Positions 24,949-33,940 of a stretch of DNA of 64,000 nucleotides are shown here, one piece after another. The stretch is from Marinobacter zhejiangensis. Its GTDB lineage: Bacteria > Pseudomonadota > Gammaproteobacteria > Pseudomonadales > Oleiphilaceae. Position 1 is the stretch's first letter. Each line of letters opens with the position of its first letter. A program made the position numbers and the translations under genes. The notes under the pieces are model-generated. The model had not been told where the DNA came from and did not search any database. It saw only the letters and a list, made by a program, of their open reading frames with translations. The stretch lies in NCBI RefSeq assembly GCF_900114775.1, contig NZ_FOUE01000006.1, positions 164,816 through 228,815 of the forward strand, given 5' to 3'.

Positions 24949-25341
24949 CTACTCGGTGGCCGTCGCTGGAGGCACTGACGGACGGGCGCCAATTGGGTGG
25001 CAGTTCTTCAGCACCACACGCCCCTGTAGCATATCGCCACGGGAGTATTCCCGGAAAATGCACTCGTTGGTTTGCGGGTTGTAGTCCTCAATCCACAGGT
25101 TGTCGTCTTTCCAGGTGGAGCCAATGTGTTGCAGCCCCTGGGGGATCGTAATACTCATCACGCCGCCGTAGCGCTTCACGAAGATCTGCTGCAACCAGAA
25201 GTAATAGGCCATGCTGCCAACCACGGCGATGACGGCCGCCAGGACCAGTGCGGGCTTCCATTTTCCCAGGCGCATTCCAAGCCCAAACAGGGCAACACAC
25301 ACCAGGCCAATAACAACAATCCAGTACAGGTAGGTAACCAT
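24949..25341 (-). CDS. hypothetical protein with two N-terminal membrane helices
   Basis: 130 residues. Helices at about 4-22 and 29-48, then a ~80-residue extracytoplasmic or cytoplasmic domain with WKDDNLWIEDYNPQTNECIF and two cysteines. No family recognised. It ends in a Pro/Ala/Thr-rich tail. It is a single gene between the preceding membrane protein and the divergent RND operon. Confidence 0.6.
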   Translation of the reverse strand: MVTYLYWIVVIGLVCVALFGLGMRLGKWKPALVLAAVIAVVGSMAYYFWLQQIFVKRYGGVMSITIPQGLQHIGSTWKDDNLWIEDYNPQTNECIFREYSRGDMLQGRVVLKNCHPIGARPSVPPATATE

Positions 25342-25585
25342 AACAACATCCTTGTGGATGGAAGTGGGGCATTCGTCACGTTCACTAGACCCCGACAGAA
25401 TAGCAGCCCTTTCCTGCCTGGGCGCAACTCAATGTCTAACCACGCCCATAGCAGCAGGGGAAAAACAACCCGTCGTTGGCTACTCTGTGACTATACCTGA
25501 TGGCACACCCCGGTGAAGCTGTCATACTCTCACGTCTTCCGATAACACGCATCGTGCGACTAAACGACCATAGCCGGAGATAGCC

Positions 25586-26758
25586 ATGGCCCACTTTCCC
25601 CGCAGCTTCACGGCAGTCAGCTGCCTGATTGTCACTTCCCTGCTCCTGACCGCCTGTGACAATCCTCAACAACAGACCTCTTCCCCACCTCCGGCCGTCA
25701 CGGTATACACCGTGGCCAGTCAGCCCATTGGCGACTACCGGGAGTTTGTTGCCCGGACCTCGGCTTCCCAGGAAGTGGACCTGCGTGCCCGCGTGGAAGG
25801 TGAGATTACCCAGATCAACTTCACCGAAGGCGGCACGGTGGAGGCAGGCCAGCTGCTCTTCGAGATCGACCCAAAACCTTACCAGGCTGCTCTGGAACGA
25901 GCCCGCGCCGACCTATCCGCGGCCAGGGCCAGTGCCACCCAGGCGGCGGCTGACTTCCAGCGGGGGCAGGAGCTGTCACCCCGAGGCTTTATCAGCCAAT
26001 CGGATCTGGACAAGTTACGGGCCGCCACTGACCAGACCAAGGCCAGTGTGGAAGGCGCCCAGGCGCTGTTGGAGGAAGCCCAGCTGAACCTCGGCTACAC
26101 CTCGATTACGGCACCCTTTGACGGCCAGATCGGCAAGCACCTGTATGACGTTGGCACCCTGGTCGGGCCCAGCTCCGCCCCCCTCGCCACGCTCCAGAGC
26201 ATTGACCCCATCTTCGTGGACTTCCAGCTTGAAGAAGGCACCTACGTCAGTTACCTGCAGCAACAGGCCAACAACACCGACGAGTCGGGACAACCCGCAT
26301 TGGATCTGAGCCTGCGTCTGCCAAACAATGAAATCTACGGCGAACTGGGATCGCTCAACTTTGCCGACACCCGCATCGACAGCACCGTTGGTTCCGTTAA
26401 TATCCGTGCGGAGTTCCCGAACCCTGATGGGCTGATCCTGCCCGGCCTGTACGTCACGCTGATTGCCGAAAGCCAGGACAAAGCCGAAGCCCCCCTGATC
26501 CCTCAATCGTCGGTGCAGGAAAGCCAACTCGGCTTTTTCGTGCTGACCCTGAATGACCAGAGCCAGATTGAACAGACCATCGTCACCATGGGCCGGCGTA
26601 TTGGCGCCATGTGGGTGGTTGAAAGCGGCCTAGATAGCGGGCAGCAAATCGTGATTGAAGGCCTGCAGAAGGTTCGCTCAGGTATCACCGTCACCGCCGT
26701 GGAAAAGACCGTCGACCCTCAAACCGGCGTTGTGATGGACCTGCCAGGCAACCAATAA
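25586..26758 (+). CDS. RND efflux periplasmic adaptor (membrane fusion protein)
   Basis: 390 residues. Lipoprotein signal with the lipobox LLTAC (Cys about 24) followed by a Pro/Gln-rich linker. The split lipoyl domain is visible (DLRARVEGEITQINFTEGG ... LGYTSITAPFDGQIGKHLYD) around a coiled-coil hairpin (residues 95-150), then beta-barrel and membrane-proximal domains. This is the AcrA/MexA type. It connects the inner-membrane pump (22 bp downstream, same operon) with an outer-membrane channel. No outer-membrane factor gene follows, so a TolC homologue elsewhere is needed. Confidence 0.9.
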   Translation: MAHFPRSFTAVSCLIVTSLLLTACDNPQQQTSSPPPAVTVYTVASQPIGDYREFVARTSASQEVDLRARVEGEITQINFTEGGTVEAGQLLFEIDPKPYQAALERARADLSAARASATQAAADFQRGQELSPRGFISQSDLDKLRAATDQTKASVEGAQALLEEAQLNLGYTSITAPFDGQIGKHLYDVGTLVGPSSAPLATLQSIDPIFVDFQLEEGTYVSYLQQQANNTDESGQPALDLSLRLPNNEIYGELGSLNFADTRIDSTVGSVNIRAEFPNPDGLILPGLYVTLIAESQDKAEAPLIPQSSVQESQLGFFVLTLNDQSQIEQTIVTMGRRIGAMWVVESGLDSGQQIVIEGLQKVRSGITVTAVEKTVDPQTGVVMDLPGNQ

Positions 26759-26780
26759 GCTGAGCTAAAGGACGCCCCCC

Positions 26781-29700
26781 ATGATCAGCAAATTTTTTAT
26801 CTTCAGGCCCAAGTTTGCCTTCGTCATCTCCATTGTCATCTCGATGGCCGGGTTGCTGGCCCTGACCCAGCTTCCGGTGACGATGTACCCCCAGCTCACA
26901 CCACCGGTTGTGCAAATCACCGCTTACTACCCCGGTGCCAGCGCCCAGGTGGTGGAGGAAACCGTCATCCGCCCCATTGAGGAGCAGGTCAACGGTGTGG
27001 AGGACATGCTGTACATCAGCTCTACCGCCAATAACGACGGCGGCGCCTCGATCCAGATCTATTTCAATACCGGTACCGACGACGACATGGCCCAGGTCAA
27101 CGTCCAGAACCGGGTAGCCATCGCAGAGCAGGTATTGCCCGAAGAGGTACGGCGCCAGGGTGTGACGGTGAAAAAGCAGTCCACCGACATGCTCCTCGGC
27201 ATCAACCTGGTGAGCACCAGCGAAAATATCGACCAGCTGTTCCTGTCCAACTACGCCACCAACTACCTGACCGAGCCACTGGGCCGGATTCCAGGTGTTG
27301 CCAGCGCCGAAGTCCTGGGGGAGATGTCCTACGCCATGCGGGTGTGGCTTAACCCCAACCGCATGACCGCCCTTGGCATTACCGTCACCGACGTTCGCAA
27401 TGCCTTGAGCGAGCAGAACCTGATTGTCGCCGCCGGCAAACTGGGGGCAGACCCGGCCCCCGACAGCCAGCAGTTCGAATATTCACTCCAGGCCAGCGGC
27501 CGGCTGATCTACCCGGAAGAATTCGGCAACATCGTGCTGCGGGCCCGTAGCGATGGCTCCTATGTCCGCCTTAGGGATATTGGCCGGGTGGAGCTGGGGT
27601 CAGAGAGCTACTCGGCAAAAGCCAAGCTGAACAACGATGCAACCGCCTTCCTGGTGATCTACCAGCTCCCCGATGGCAATGCCACCGACATCGCCGAGCG
27701 GGTCAAGCTGCGGATGGAGGAGCTCTCACAGCAGTTCCCCCAGGGCCTGGACTACAAGATCGTTTATGACACCACCGAGTTTATCAACCGCTCCATTGAG
27801 GAGGTGGTGGTCACCCTGCTTCAGGCCATCGCACTGGTCATTCTAGTGGTGTTCCTGTTCCTGCAGAACTGGCGGGCCACGCTGATTCCCTCACTGGCCA
27901 TTCCGGTTTCCCTCATTGGCACTTTCGCGGTGATGGCCGCGATGGGTTACTCCATCAACCTGATCACCCTGTTCGGACTGGTTCTGGCCATCGGTATCGT
28001 GGTGGACGATGCCATCGTGGTCATTGAGAACGTCGAACGGATCATGCAGGAGGAAGGTCTGTCTCCCAAAGAAGCGACCGTGAAAACCATGAACCAGGTA
28101 ACCGGCCCGGTGGTCGCGACGACGTTGGTGCTGCTGGCCGTCTTTGTTCCTGTCGGGTTCATGCCTGGCCTGACCGGCGAGCTCTACCGCCAGTTCTCGG
28201 TGACTATATCCTGTGCGGTCATCATTTCCTCCATCAACGCCCTGACCCTGTCACCGGCACTGTGCGGCGTACTGCTGAAGGCCGACAACCAACCCGTGCG
28301 CTGGTTGCGCCCGGTGGAACGCGGTATCGAGGCGCTCACGGGCGGCTACAAGGGTTGCATTGGCTGGATACTGAAGCGGAGCGCACGCATCGGTGTGTTG
28401 GTGATCGTGCTGCTGGTGGCGACCGGCTGGCTGCTCAAAACCGTACCGACGGGGTTTGTCCCGAATGAAGACCAGGGCTTCCTGCTGGTTGATATTCAGT
28501 TGCCGGACGCCGCTGCCATCCAGCGCACCGACACTGTCCTGGCGCGCATCAATGACGTCGTTACCAGCGACCCGGCCGTCAGCGACTTCATCACCGTCTC
28601 GGGCTTCAGCCTGCTCAGCGGTGCTGGCTCGAACAATGCACTGGGGCTGATCATCCTGAAAGACTGGGATGAGCGAACCACACCCGAGCTGGGTCTGGAG
28701 GCCGTCATCCCGCGCATCATGGGCCAGCTCTGGGCCATGCCGGATGCCCAGATCATGGTGTTCAACCCGCCGCCAATACCGGGGCTCGGCGCGTCGTCCG
28801 GTTTTGAGTTCCAGCTGCAGGACGCCCAGGGCAGAGCCCCCAACGAACTGGCGCAGGTTCTTAACGGCCTGGTGTTCGACGCCAACAGTCGCAACGACCT
28901 TACCCAGGTGTTCAGTACTTTCCGAGCCAACGTGCCCCAGTACTTCCTGGAAGTTGATCGCGACAAGGTCAAAGCCCAGGGCGTCAGCCTGTCTGACATC
29001 TACATGACCCTGAACGCCAACCTCGGCTCGCTGTACATCAATGACTTCAACAAGTTCTCCCGAACCTACAAGGTCATCATTCAGGCCGATGGCGACTACC
29101 GTTCCGACCCCAGCGATCTGGCCAACTACTACGTCCGCAATGCCGATGGTGACATGGTGCCGCTGCTGACCCTGGCCCGGCTGACCCCCATCCAGGGCCC
29201 CACCAGCATTACCCACTTCAACCTCTACCGGTCGGCCCGGATCTCCGGCCAGCCTGCCGAGGGCTTCAGTACCGGCCAGGCCATCGCGGCCATGCAGGAG
29301 CTGGCGTCCAAGCTGCCCGATGGCTATGTCTTTGAGTGGTCTGGTCAGACCAAGCAGGAGATCCAGGCTGGCAACCTGGCCCCGATCCTCTTTGGCCTCG
29401 CCGTCGTGTTTGTCTACCTGTTCCTGGTGGCGCAATACGAAAGCTGGACCATTCCGGTGTCGGTGATCGCGGCGGTTCCGCTGGCCATCTTCGGCGCCAT
29501 GGCGGGTATTCTGGTGGCAGGCATCAGCAATAACATCTACGCCCAGGTGGGGCTGATCCTGCTGATCGGCTTATCCACCAAAACCGCCATCCTGATCGTC
29601 GAATTCGCCATGGAACAACGGCGCGAAGGCAAATCGATTATGGAAGCGGCGTTTGAGGCTGCCCGCCTGCGTTTTCGTGCCGTGCTGATGACCGCCTTCT

Positions 29701-29894
29701 CCTTCATTCTTGGCGTGCTGCCACTGGTCTTTGCCACCGGCGCTGGCGCTGCCAGCCGGGTGTCGCTGGGCTTGACGGTGTTGTGCGGCATGATCAGCGC
29801 CACCCTGTTTGGCACCCTGCTGGTTCCGATCTTCTACCAGTGGATCCAGAGCCTGAGAGAGAAGGTTGGCGGGGAGGGAAAAGCGAAAAACTGA
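26781..29894 (+). CDS. RND-family (HAE1-type) drug efflux transporter
   Basis: 1037 residues, full length for AcrB/MexB-type pumps. N-terminal FFIFRPKFAFVISIVISMAG and PVTMYPQLTPPVVQITAYYP are characteristic. The proton-relay aspartates lie in helix 4 (GIVVDDAIVVIENVERIM), with the matching Lys in helix 10 region (STKTAILIVEFA). Two large periplasmic loops and 12 predicted helices are present. It is a proton-driven exporter of hydrophobic or amphiphilic compounds; the substrate cannot be specified. A strong terminator hairpin lies about 40 bp after the stop. Confidence 0.92.
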   Translation: MISKFFIFRPKFAFVISIVISMAGLLALTQLPVTMYPQLTPPVVQITAYYPGASAQVVEETVIRPIEEQVNGVEDMLYISSTANNDGGASIQIYFNTGTDDDMAQVNVQNRVAIAEQVLPEEVRRQGVTVKKQSTDMLLGINLVSTSENIDQLFLSNYATNYLTEPLGRIPGVASAEVLGEMSYAMRVWLNPNRMTALGITVTDVRNALSEQNLIVAAGKLGADPAPDSQQFEYSLQASGRLIYPEEFGNIVLRARSDGSYVRLRDIGRVELGSESYSAKAKLNNDATAFLVIYQLPDGNATDIAERVKLRMEELSQQFPQGLDYKIVYDTTEFINRSIEEVVVTLLQAIALVILVVFLFLQNWRATLIPSLAIPVSLIGTFAVMAAMGYSINLITLFGLVLAIGIVVDDAIVVIENVERIMQEEGLSPKEATVKTMNQVTGPVVATTLVLLAVFVPVGFMPGLTGELYRQFSVTISCAVIISSINALTLSPALCGVLLKADNQPVRWLRPVERGIEALTGGYKGCIGWILKRSARIGVLVIVLLVATGWLLKTVPTGFVPNEDQGFLLVDIQLPDAAAIQRTDTVLARINDVVTSDPAVSDFITVSGFSLLSGAGSNNALGLIILKDWDERTTPELGLEAVIPRIMGQLWAMPDAQIMVFNPPPIPGLGASSGFEFQLQDAQGRAPNELAQVLNGLVFDANSRNDLTQVFSTFRANVPQYFLEVDRDKVKAQGVSLSDIYMTLNANLGSLYINDFNKFSRTYKVIIQADGDYRSDPSDLANYYVRNADGDMVPLLTLARLTPIQGPTSITHFNLYRSARISGQPAEGFSTGQAIAAMQELASKLPDGYVFEWSGQTKQEIQAGNLAPILFGLAVVFVYLFLVAQYESWTIPVSVIAAVPLAIFGAMAGILVAGISNNIYAQVGLILLIGLSTKTAILIVEFAMEQRREGKSIMEAAFEAARLRFRAVLMTAFSFILGVLPLVFATGAGAASRVSLGLTVLCGMISATLFGTLLVPIFYQWIQSLREKVGGEGKAKN

Positions 29895-29932
29895 CCGGAC
29901 ACCGGCGTTGAATTCTGCCGGTGTTGAATAAC

Positions 29933-29970
29933 AGGGCCAGGTCGATGCTTACACAATCGATCTGGCCCTT
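29933..29970. terminator. bidirectional terminator between RND operon and TRL-like gene
   Basis: AGGGCCAG-GTCGAT pairs with ATCGA-TCTGGCCCT and is followed by TT on one side. A second smaller hairpin, ACACCGGC/GCCGGTGT, lies just before it at 29899-29925. The hairpin separates two convergent genes. Confidence 0.7.
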
Positions 29971-29975
29971 TACGT

Positions 29976-30305
29976 TCATGCCTCGACCGGGTCACCGAAA
30001 ACCACCGTGCAGTTCTTGTTAAACGGGAAGTACCACACGCCCGTTTCTCCGGTGAGCTTTATGTTGTCGATATCGCCGTTATCTGCTGCGGTAATCAACG
30101 AGCCATCACCAACCAGCGGTATGAAAAACAGAACATTCCAGGTGCAGGCTTCGCCTCTGGGCCTGGCCTGCAACTGCTCGAAATCAATGTTGGCAACGCC
30201 GACCCGAGCGCCGTCCGCGTACCTCAGGGTTTTCGCCAGGTCCCTGGTTGACGTCGCACAGCCCGCCATCGAGACAATCGACAACAGTAAAATCCATATC
30301 TTCAT
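29976..30305 (-). CDS. TRL-like small lipoprotein
   Basis: 109 residues. Signal peptide with the lipobox SMAGC (Cys about 16). The mature part contains CTWNVLFFIPLVGDGSLITA followed by DNGDIDNIKLTGE, a layout found in TRL-like lipoproteins (tRNA-locus-associated proteins) of unknown role. Two more cysteines in the mature protein may form a disulphide. Confidence 0.65.
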   Translation of the reverse strand: MKIWILLLSIVSMAGCATSTRDLAKTLRYADGARVGVANIDFEQLQARPRGEACTWNVLFFIPLVGDGSLITAADNGDIDNIKLTGETGVWYFPFNKNCTVVFGDPVEA

Positions 30306-30466
30306 GTCTGATCTCCTTAACGATTTTCAGGGAGATCATAGGCGCGGGCAGCCGTTACTCAATCAGTCGAACAAAAGTATCAACATGCACGACGCTTGAT
30401 CGTAGCCTTCGATACTTTTATGGGATGGGGCGCGTCTGTGCGAAGGCTCTAACGAAGCAGCAACGG

Positions 30467-30952
30467 CTAGGCTTCGGTCGCCTTTTTGTACCTCACAACA
30501 GAGGCCTCCGGCCAATAGCTGCTGCGGCGGTAGTACTCGTCAACAACGGTCGCGTGCTCTGGCAGAACCACCCAGTGTTGCTTGGTTGTCGTATAGATAT
30601 GAATATCCGGCGGACACAGGTTCGGGTTATTCAACGTGCCTACCCGAACGAACGCCACCTTCTCCCTGGCCGCACCATAGTGGCTCCACAGGGCCGACTT
30701 ACACGTGGAACACCGCACAACGTTCTGCCCTGCACCGCTGTTACTCGGCACCGCAATGGTCTCGGTACTGCCCTTGAGCAGCTCCACACTGTCCGATTCG
30801 ATCAGGGCATTTACCGCAAAGGCCGACCCACTTTCTCGCTGGCACCAGGTGCAGTGGCAACAATGGACAATCATGGGCGGCTGCGTCAGCCTGTACTCAA
30901 CACTGCCGCAGGCACATTTGCCCTCCGCGGGAAAACCATCGCTGTTGCTCAT
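30467..30952 (-). CDS. GFA / CENP-V family protein
   Basis: 161 residues. Zinc-binding cysteines are in the family layout: GKCACGSVEYRL, then CCHCTWCQRESGSAFAVNA and VRCSTCKSALWSHYG. This is the glutathione-dependent formaldehyde-activating fold; most members have no proven formaldehyde activity. Its start overlaps the end of the upstream lipoprotein gene by 4 bp, so the two are co-translated. Confidence 0.85.
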   Translation of the reverse strand: MSNSDGFPAEGKCACGSVEYRLTQPPMIVHCCHCTWCQRESGSAFAVNALIESDSVELLKGSTETIAVPSNSGAGQNVVRCSTCKSALWSHYGAAREKVAFVRVGTLNNPNLCPPDIHIYTTTKQHWVVLPEHATVVDEYYRRSSYWPEASVVRYKKATEA

Positions 30953-31233
30953 TCCAGGCTCCTGTTGGCAGACCAGTCCGCTCCATCAACCGGCTCCACG
31001 TTTCCATCTCCCAAGTATCGGAACAGCTCCCCGGCACCGTCTTTAAACACGTCCCCATGGTTTAGGACGACCGCCCGCGCCGGGGAAATAACCTTCAGTT
31101 CCCCGGTGTTCTGATTGATTAAATAGACAACACCCTCAGAAGTTTCAAACAGCGCATAGTTGGGAGCAGCGGATATTGTCGTGTTGTCACAACCGGCCAG
31201 GATCAGCGCCGTCAGCAGAAGTGAGCGTCTCAT
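30949..31233 (-). CDS. small lipoprotein, 94 aa
   Basis: Signal peptide with the lipobox LILAGC (Cys about 15). The mature part repeats the theme F/Y-x-x-x-G-x-V-Y-L with YALFETSEGVVYLINQNTGE, a two-bladed beta-propeller-like pattern, too short for a full propeller. No family recognised. Coupled to the GFA gene. Confidence 0.6.
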   Translation of the reverse strand: MRRSLLLTALILAGCDNTTISAAPNYALFETSEGVVYLINQNTGELKVISPARAVVLNHGDVFKDGAGELFRYLGDGNVEPVDGADWSANRSLE

Positions 31234-31252
31234 TCAGCAGCCTCCCACAGGG

Positions 31253-32224
31253 TTAACGTTCGAACTCACGTTCAATAATTTCCCCCAGAGGTCTCCTGGG
31301 TGCCGGCTCGATGTCCTTATCAGGGTAGCCGAGTCGCAACAGGATCTGGGGAAACCCTCCCCCGATCAGGCTTTGCAGTTTTGGTCGTAACGATTCGACC
31401 TGGATGGGCTGGTTCAGATAGGAAGCCTGCAACCCAAGCTGGCAGGCAACGAGAAGCGTGCGCTGCAAAGCCTGCCCTGCCCGCAGCCAATCGAGCGGGC
31501 CATCACTGTCAGTTGTGAGAACGGCGAGCAGCGGAGAAGCTTCGGCCAGGTCGCGGTCCTTGGCCGCCACACCGCCGCCCATATCGAAGGTCCGGACCAC
31601 CAATTGTGCGACTGGCGCGGCCAACGACGGAACCGTCAGCCCGTCTCCCTGCCGCCTTGGGTGCATCCACGCCGCCAGCTCGCGGCGCCAGCGTGGATCA
31701 CGCCATTGCGCAGTGTCTCCGGCAGCCACCAACTCGGCGGCCTGCAGCCTGTCAGACTCGGCCAATAACGGCACCAGCCCTGCCCCTTCACTCTGTGCCA
31801 CCGCCTGTAGTTGCCCGACCACCTGGTCAGTGAGATTGCGGGGATCAAACCGCCTACGACAGGTTCTGCGGCGGGTGATGACATCAGAAAGCTCGCTCCG
31901 TTCCACGCCCGGATCGAGCTCGCCGGTAAAAGCAACGCGAGCCAGGAGGTCTGGATCTTCCGGACACGGAAAACAGTCCACCCGAACCCCGAGCCCCTCG
32001 CCTTCGGCCGCTGCACGCAAGTTCATAAGTGCGCAACCACAGCTGATCGTCAGTTCACGATCAAAGGGGTCATTCACAGGCAGCGCCCGAGTTCGGTCAG
32101 CGTAGAGGTCAATACCAGATGGCGACACCCGGAACACCCAGGGTTGGGTGTTATGGCTGGACGGCGCCAGCGCCGCCATTTCAATGATCGACTCTGCTCG
32201 GTTACACCATGCGTTGTTGCTCAT
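31253..32224 (-). CDS. Acg-type nitroreductase family protein
   Basis: 323 residues. The N-terminal AALAPSSHNTQPWVFRV is the flavin-binding opening of the Acg/nitroreductase branch, and the second half contains DWLRAGQALQRTLLVACQLG, as in that group. Classical nitroreductases are ~220 residues, so the longer form with two degenerate halves points to the Acg-like branch (linked to stress responses in mycobacteria). Catalysis is unproven for the branch. Ends 20 bp from the lipoprotein gene, same strand. Confidence 0.78.
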   Translation of the reverse strand: MSNNAWCNRAESIIEMAALAPSSHNTQPWVFRVSPSGIDLYADRTRALPVNDPFDRELTISCGCALMNLRAAAEGEGLGVRVDCFPCPEDPDLLARVAFTGELDPGVERSELSDVITRRRTCRRRFDPRNLTDQVVGQLQAVAQSEGAGLVPLLAESDRLQAAELVAAGDTAQWRDPRWRRELAAWMHPRRQGDGLTVPSLAAPVAQLVVRTFDMGGGVAAKDRDLAEASPLLAVLTTDSDGPLDWLRAGQALQRTLLVACQLGLQASYLNQPIQVESLRPKLQSLIGGGFPQILLRLGYPDKDIEPAPRRPLGEIIEREFER

Positions 32225-32392
32225 TGCCGTCTCCTGATATGGCAGGCTGTTTTGGGGATTTGAACAGCCGGGCTACCTGAAAGCACCGAAAACTGCCCAT
32301 ACGGACATTCAATGCCTAAGTAACATCATGAACCGCCGTTCGATAAGCTGACTCAGATATGACGAAGTACGCCATTTTTTATATCTCTTGGC

Positions 32393-32902
32393 TTAACCAT
32401 TTTTAGCCAAAAAAGTTGCCACGACAAAGTTCTCATACTCAACAAAAAATACTATATCCACCCAGCCTTTATCATTCTCAGACTCAAGTAAAACATGCTT
32501 TTGTCCGACCAAACGATTCCAGGGTCCGCTTTCATCTTCAGCCGTTGATATCAGTCCATAATACTCAACCAGGTTCCAATCAAGGTTCTTTATATTTTCA
32601 CGGCTAACATGTGAAAGCTGGGCATAAATACATTGCTCGAATAGCTCGGAAACCTTCTCAAAGCAGGCCTCACTCATACTGATACGGCGGCCCGCCTGAG
32701 TGTTCTTACTGATCAATTCTTTGACAATTTCTTTAAGGCTTTTACCTTTTTTAGAAATATACGCAGCTGAAAACAAACGACCTTGACAACCAACCAGGCA
32801 CCTTAGTGAGTTAAGAAAGCCATCCAGCTCTATAACACTAAGCTCAGCGGAATCTACTTCAAGCTCAGCCAAATCCACGCCTCCATAGTTTTTTTTGCAC
32901 AA
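32393..32902 (-). CDS. hypothetical protein, 169 aa
   Basis: Soluble, mixed charge, beginning MCKKNYGGVDLAELEVDSAE. No family recognised. Cysteines in the N-terminal half (RCLVGCQ) are not in a metal-site layout. Base composition is more A/T-rich than the core genes. It is the leftmost gene of the right-hand accessory block, minus strand like the rest; no clear attC is seen beside it. Confidence 0.55.
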   Translation of the reverse strand: MCKKNYGGVDLAELEVDSAELSVIELDGFLNSLRCLVGCQGRLFSAAYISKKGKSLKEIVKELISKNTQAGRRISMSEACFEKVSELFEQCIYAQLSHVSRENIKNLDWNLVEYYGLISTAEDESGPWNRLVGQKHVLLESENDKGWVDIVFFVEYENFVVATFLAKNG

Positions 32903-33023
32903 TAATGAGAGAGCCCCAGCATCAGTCTGATCAGCTTGCCAGCCCCATCCTGCTAAAAGTAATTACCAAGGTCCCCTCTGTCTGTAGGATCAAAAGGAAG
33001 TAGGTAGAGGCTGGAAAACCATC

Positions 33024-33368
33024 TCAGTCGCCACCTCCAGTATCGGCAACTCCACCAGCGGAACCGAACCCGTCGGGGCCCCCTGAAGCCGATGAGGCAT
33101 CAATGACATTTCGTATGTGATCCTCGCCAATATCAAAGTGCTCACAAAACTCAATTTCATCTTTGTTATTAAAATATAGAATAACTGCAAGCAGACCAGA
33201 CCCAGCGAATGGAAGGAACATCAACATTAGCGTGAAGAAAGATTCGCCCTCACCTTGCACCGCCGCGTACCCCAGGTACAGGATGGTTATGAACGAAGGC
33301 AGCGTTACAATAAGCAGTGTGTACAAAATAAATTTCATGGTCGGATGTCGGAATTTCTTAAATTTCAT
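33024..33368 (-). CDS. small membrane protein with Gly-rich tail
   Basis: About 114 residues. Two membrane helices (FILYTLLIVTLPSFITILYL and LMLMFLPFAGSGLLAVILYF) with a short loop, then a soluble tail that ends in a Ser/Gly-rich stretch (SSASGGPDGFGSAGGVAD). Function unknown. Confidence 0.55.
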   Translation of the reverse strand: MKFKKFRHPTMKFILYTLLIVTLPSFITILYLGYAAVQGEGESFFTLMLMFLPFAGSGLLAVILYFNNKDEIEFCEHFDIGEDHIRNVIDASSASGGPDGFGSAGGVADTGGGD

Positions 33369-33511
33369 CAATGCTCCTTACACTCTAGACAACCGACGAT
33401 TCATGAAGCGCACCCTCTGTAGTACATTCAGGATATTCAGAAAACTCCAGCTCCATTCCGATCGATACCATGATGTCCATGTCCACAATGGCTACCGCAG
33501 CTATACTCGTA

Positions 33512-33940
33512 TTAAACCAAAGCCTCGCTAGCGGCTTGATCTAGTCCAACTCTTGAAACTCTAACCACGTCCGCAACCTCAGGATAATTCTCTAAAAATT
33601 TCTGCCAGCGAACGGTCAGAGACAGCTCTTGATCCCTCCAAAAAAACTGGCTTGGTCTAAAACGGAGATCGTTAAAAATTTCGAGGTCTTCGGTAGCGAA
33701 ACGGGGCTAGGCCAAGCGTTAACCAAAAGGATCAATGCCTTTACTTGATCCAAGTCTGGAAGAAAACTGGATGGATGCGACAGATCCTCTCTGCCGGAAT
33801 TTCACCGTCCGATGGTGCGGAGCTTCCCAAAACCAATATCGGTTCCCGCATTTCCTCTCTCAAGTAGTTAAATGACGCCCGAGTATGCCCGTATGCCACA
33901 CCCCGGAAGGCCCAGACGCTATAGCCCCGTATACGTCAAT
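33512..33940 (-). pseudogene. decayed ORF with two apparent frameshifts
   Basis: No intact gene is present between 33372 and 33918, but the minus strand carries three overlapping protein-like pieces that continue one another in different frames. From right to left they read REEMREPILVLGSSAPSDGE (frame 1, stop at 33741), REDLSHPSSFLPDLDQVKAL (frame 2) and ATEDLEIFNDLRFRPSQFFW running to a stop at 33512 (frame 3). Joined, they would make roughly 140 residues. The family is not recognised. Alternatively the pieces are chance open stretches. Confidence 0.4.

Noticed and set aside
28251..29435. 394-residue minus-strand open frame inside the RND pump gene
   Set aside because: Antisense shadow; the plus-strand pump is full length with all motifs.
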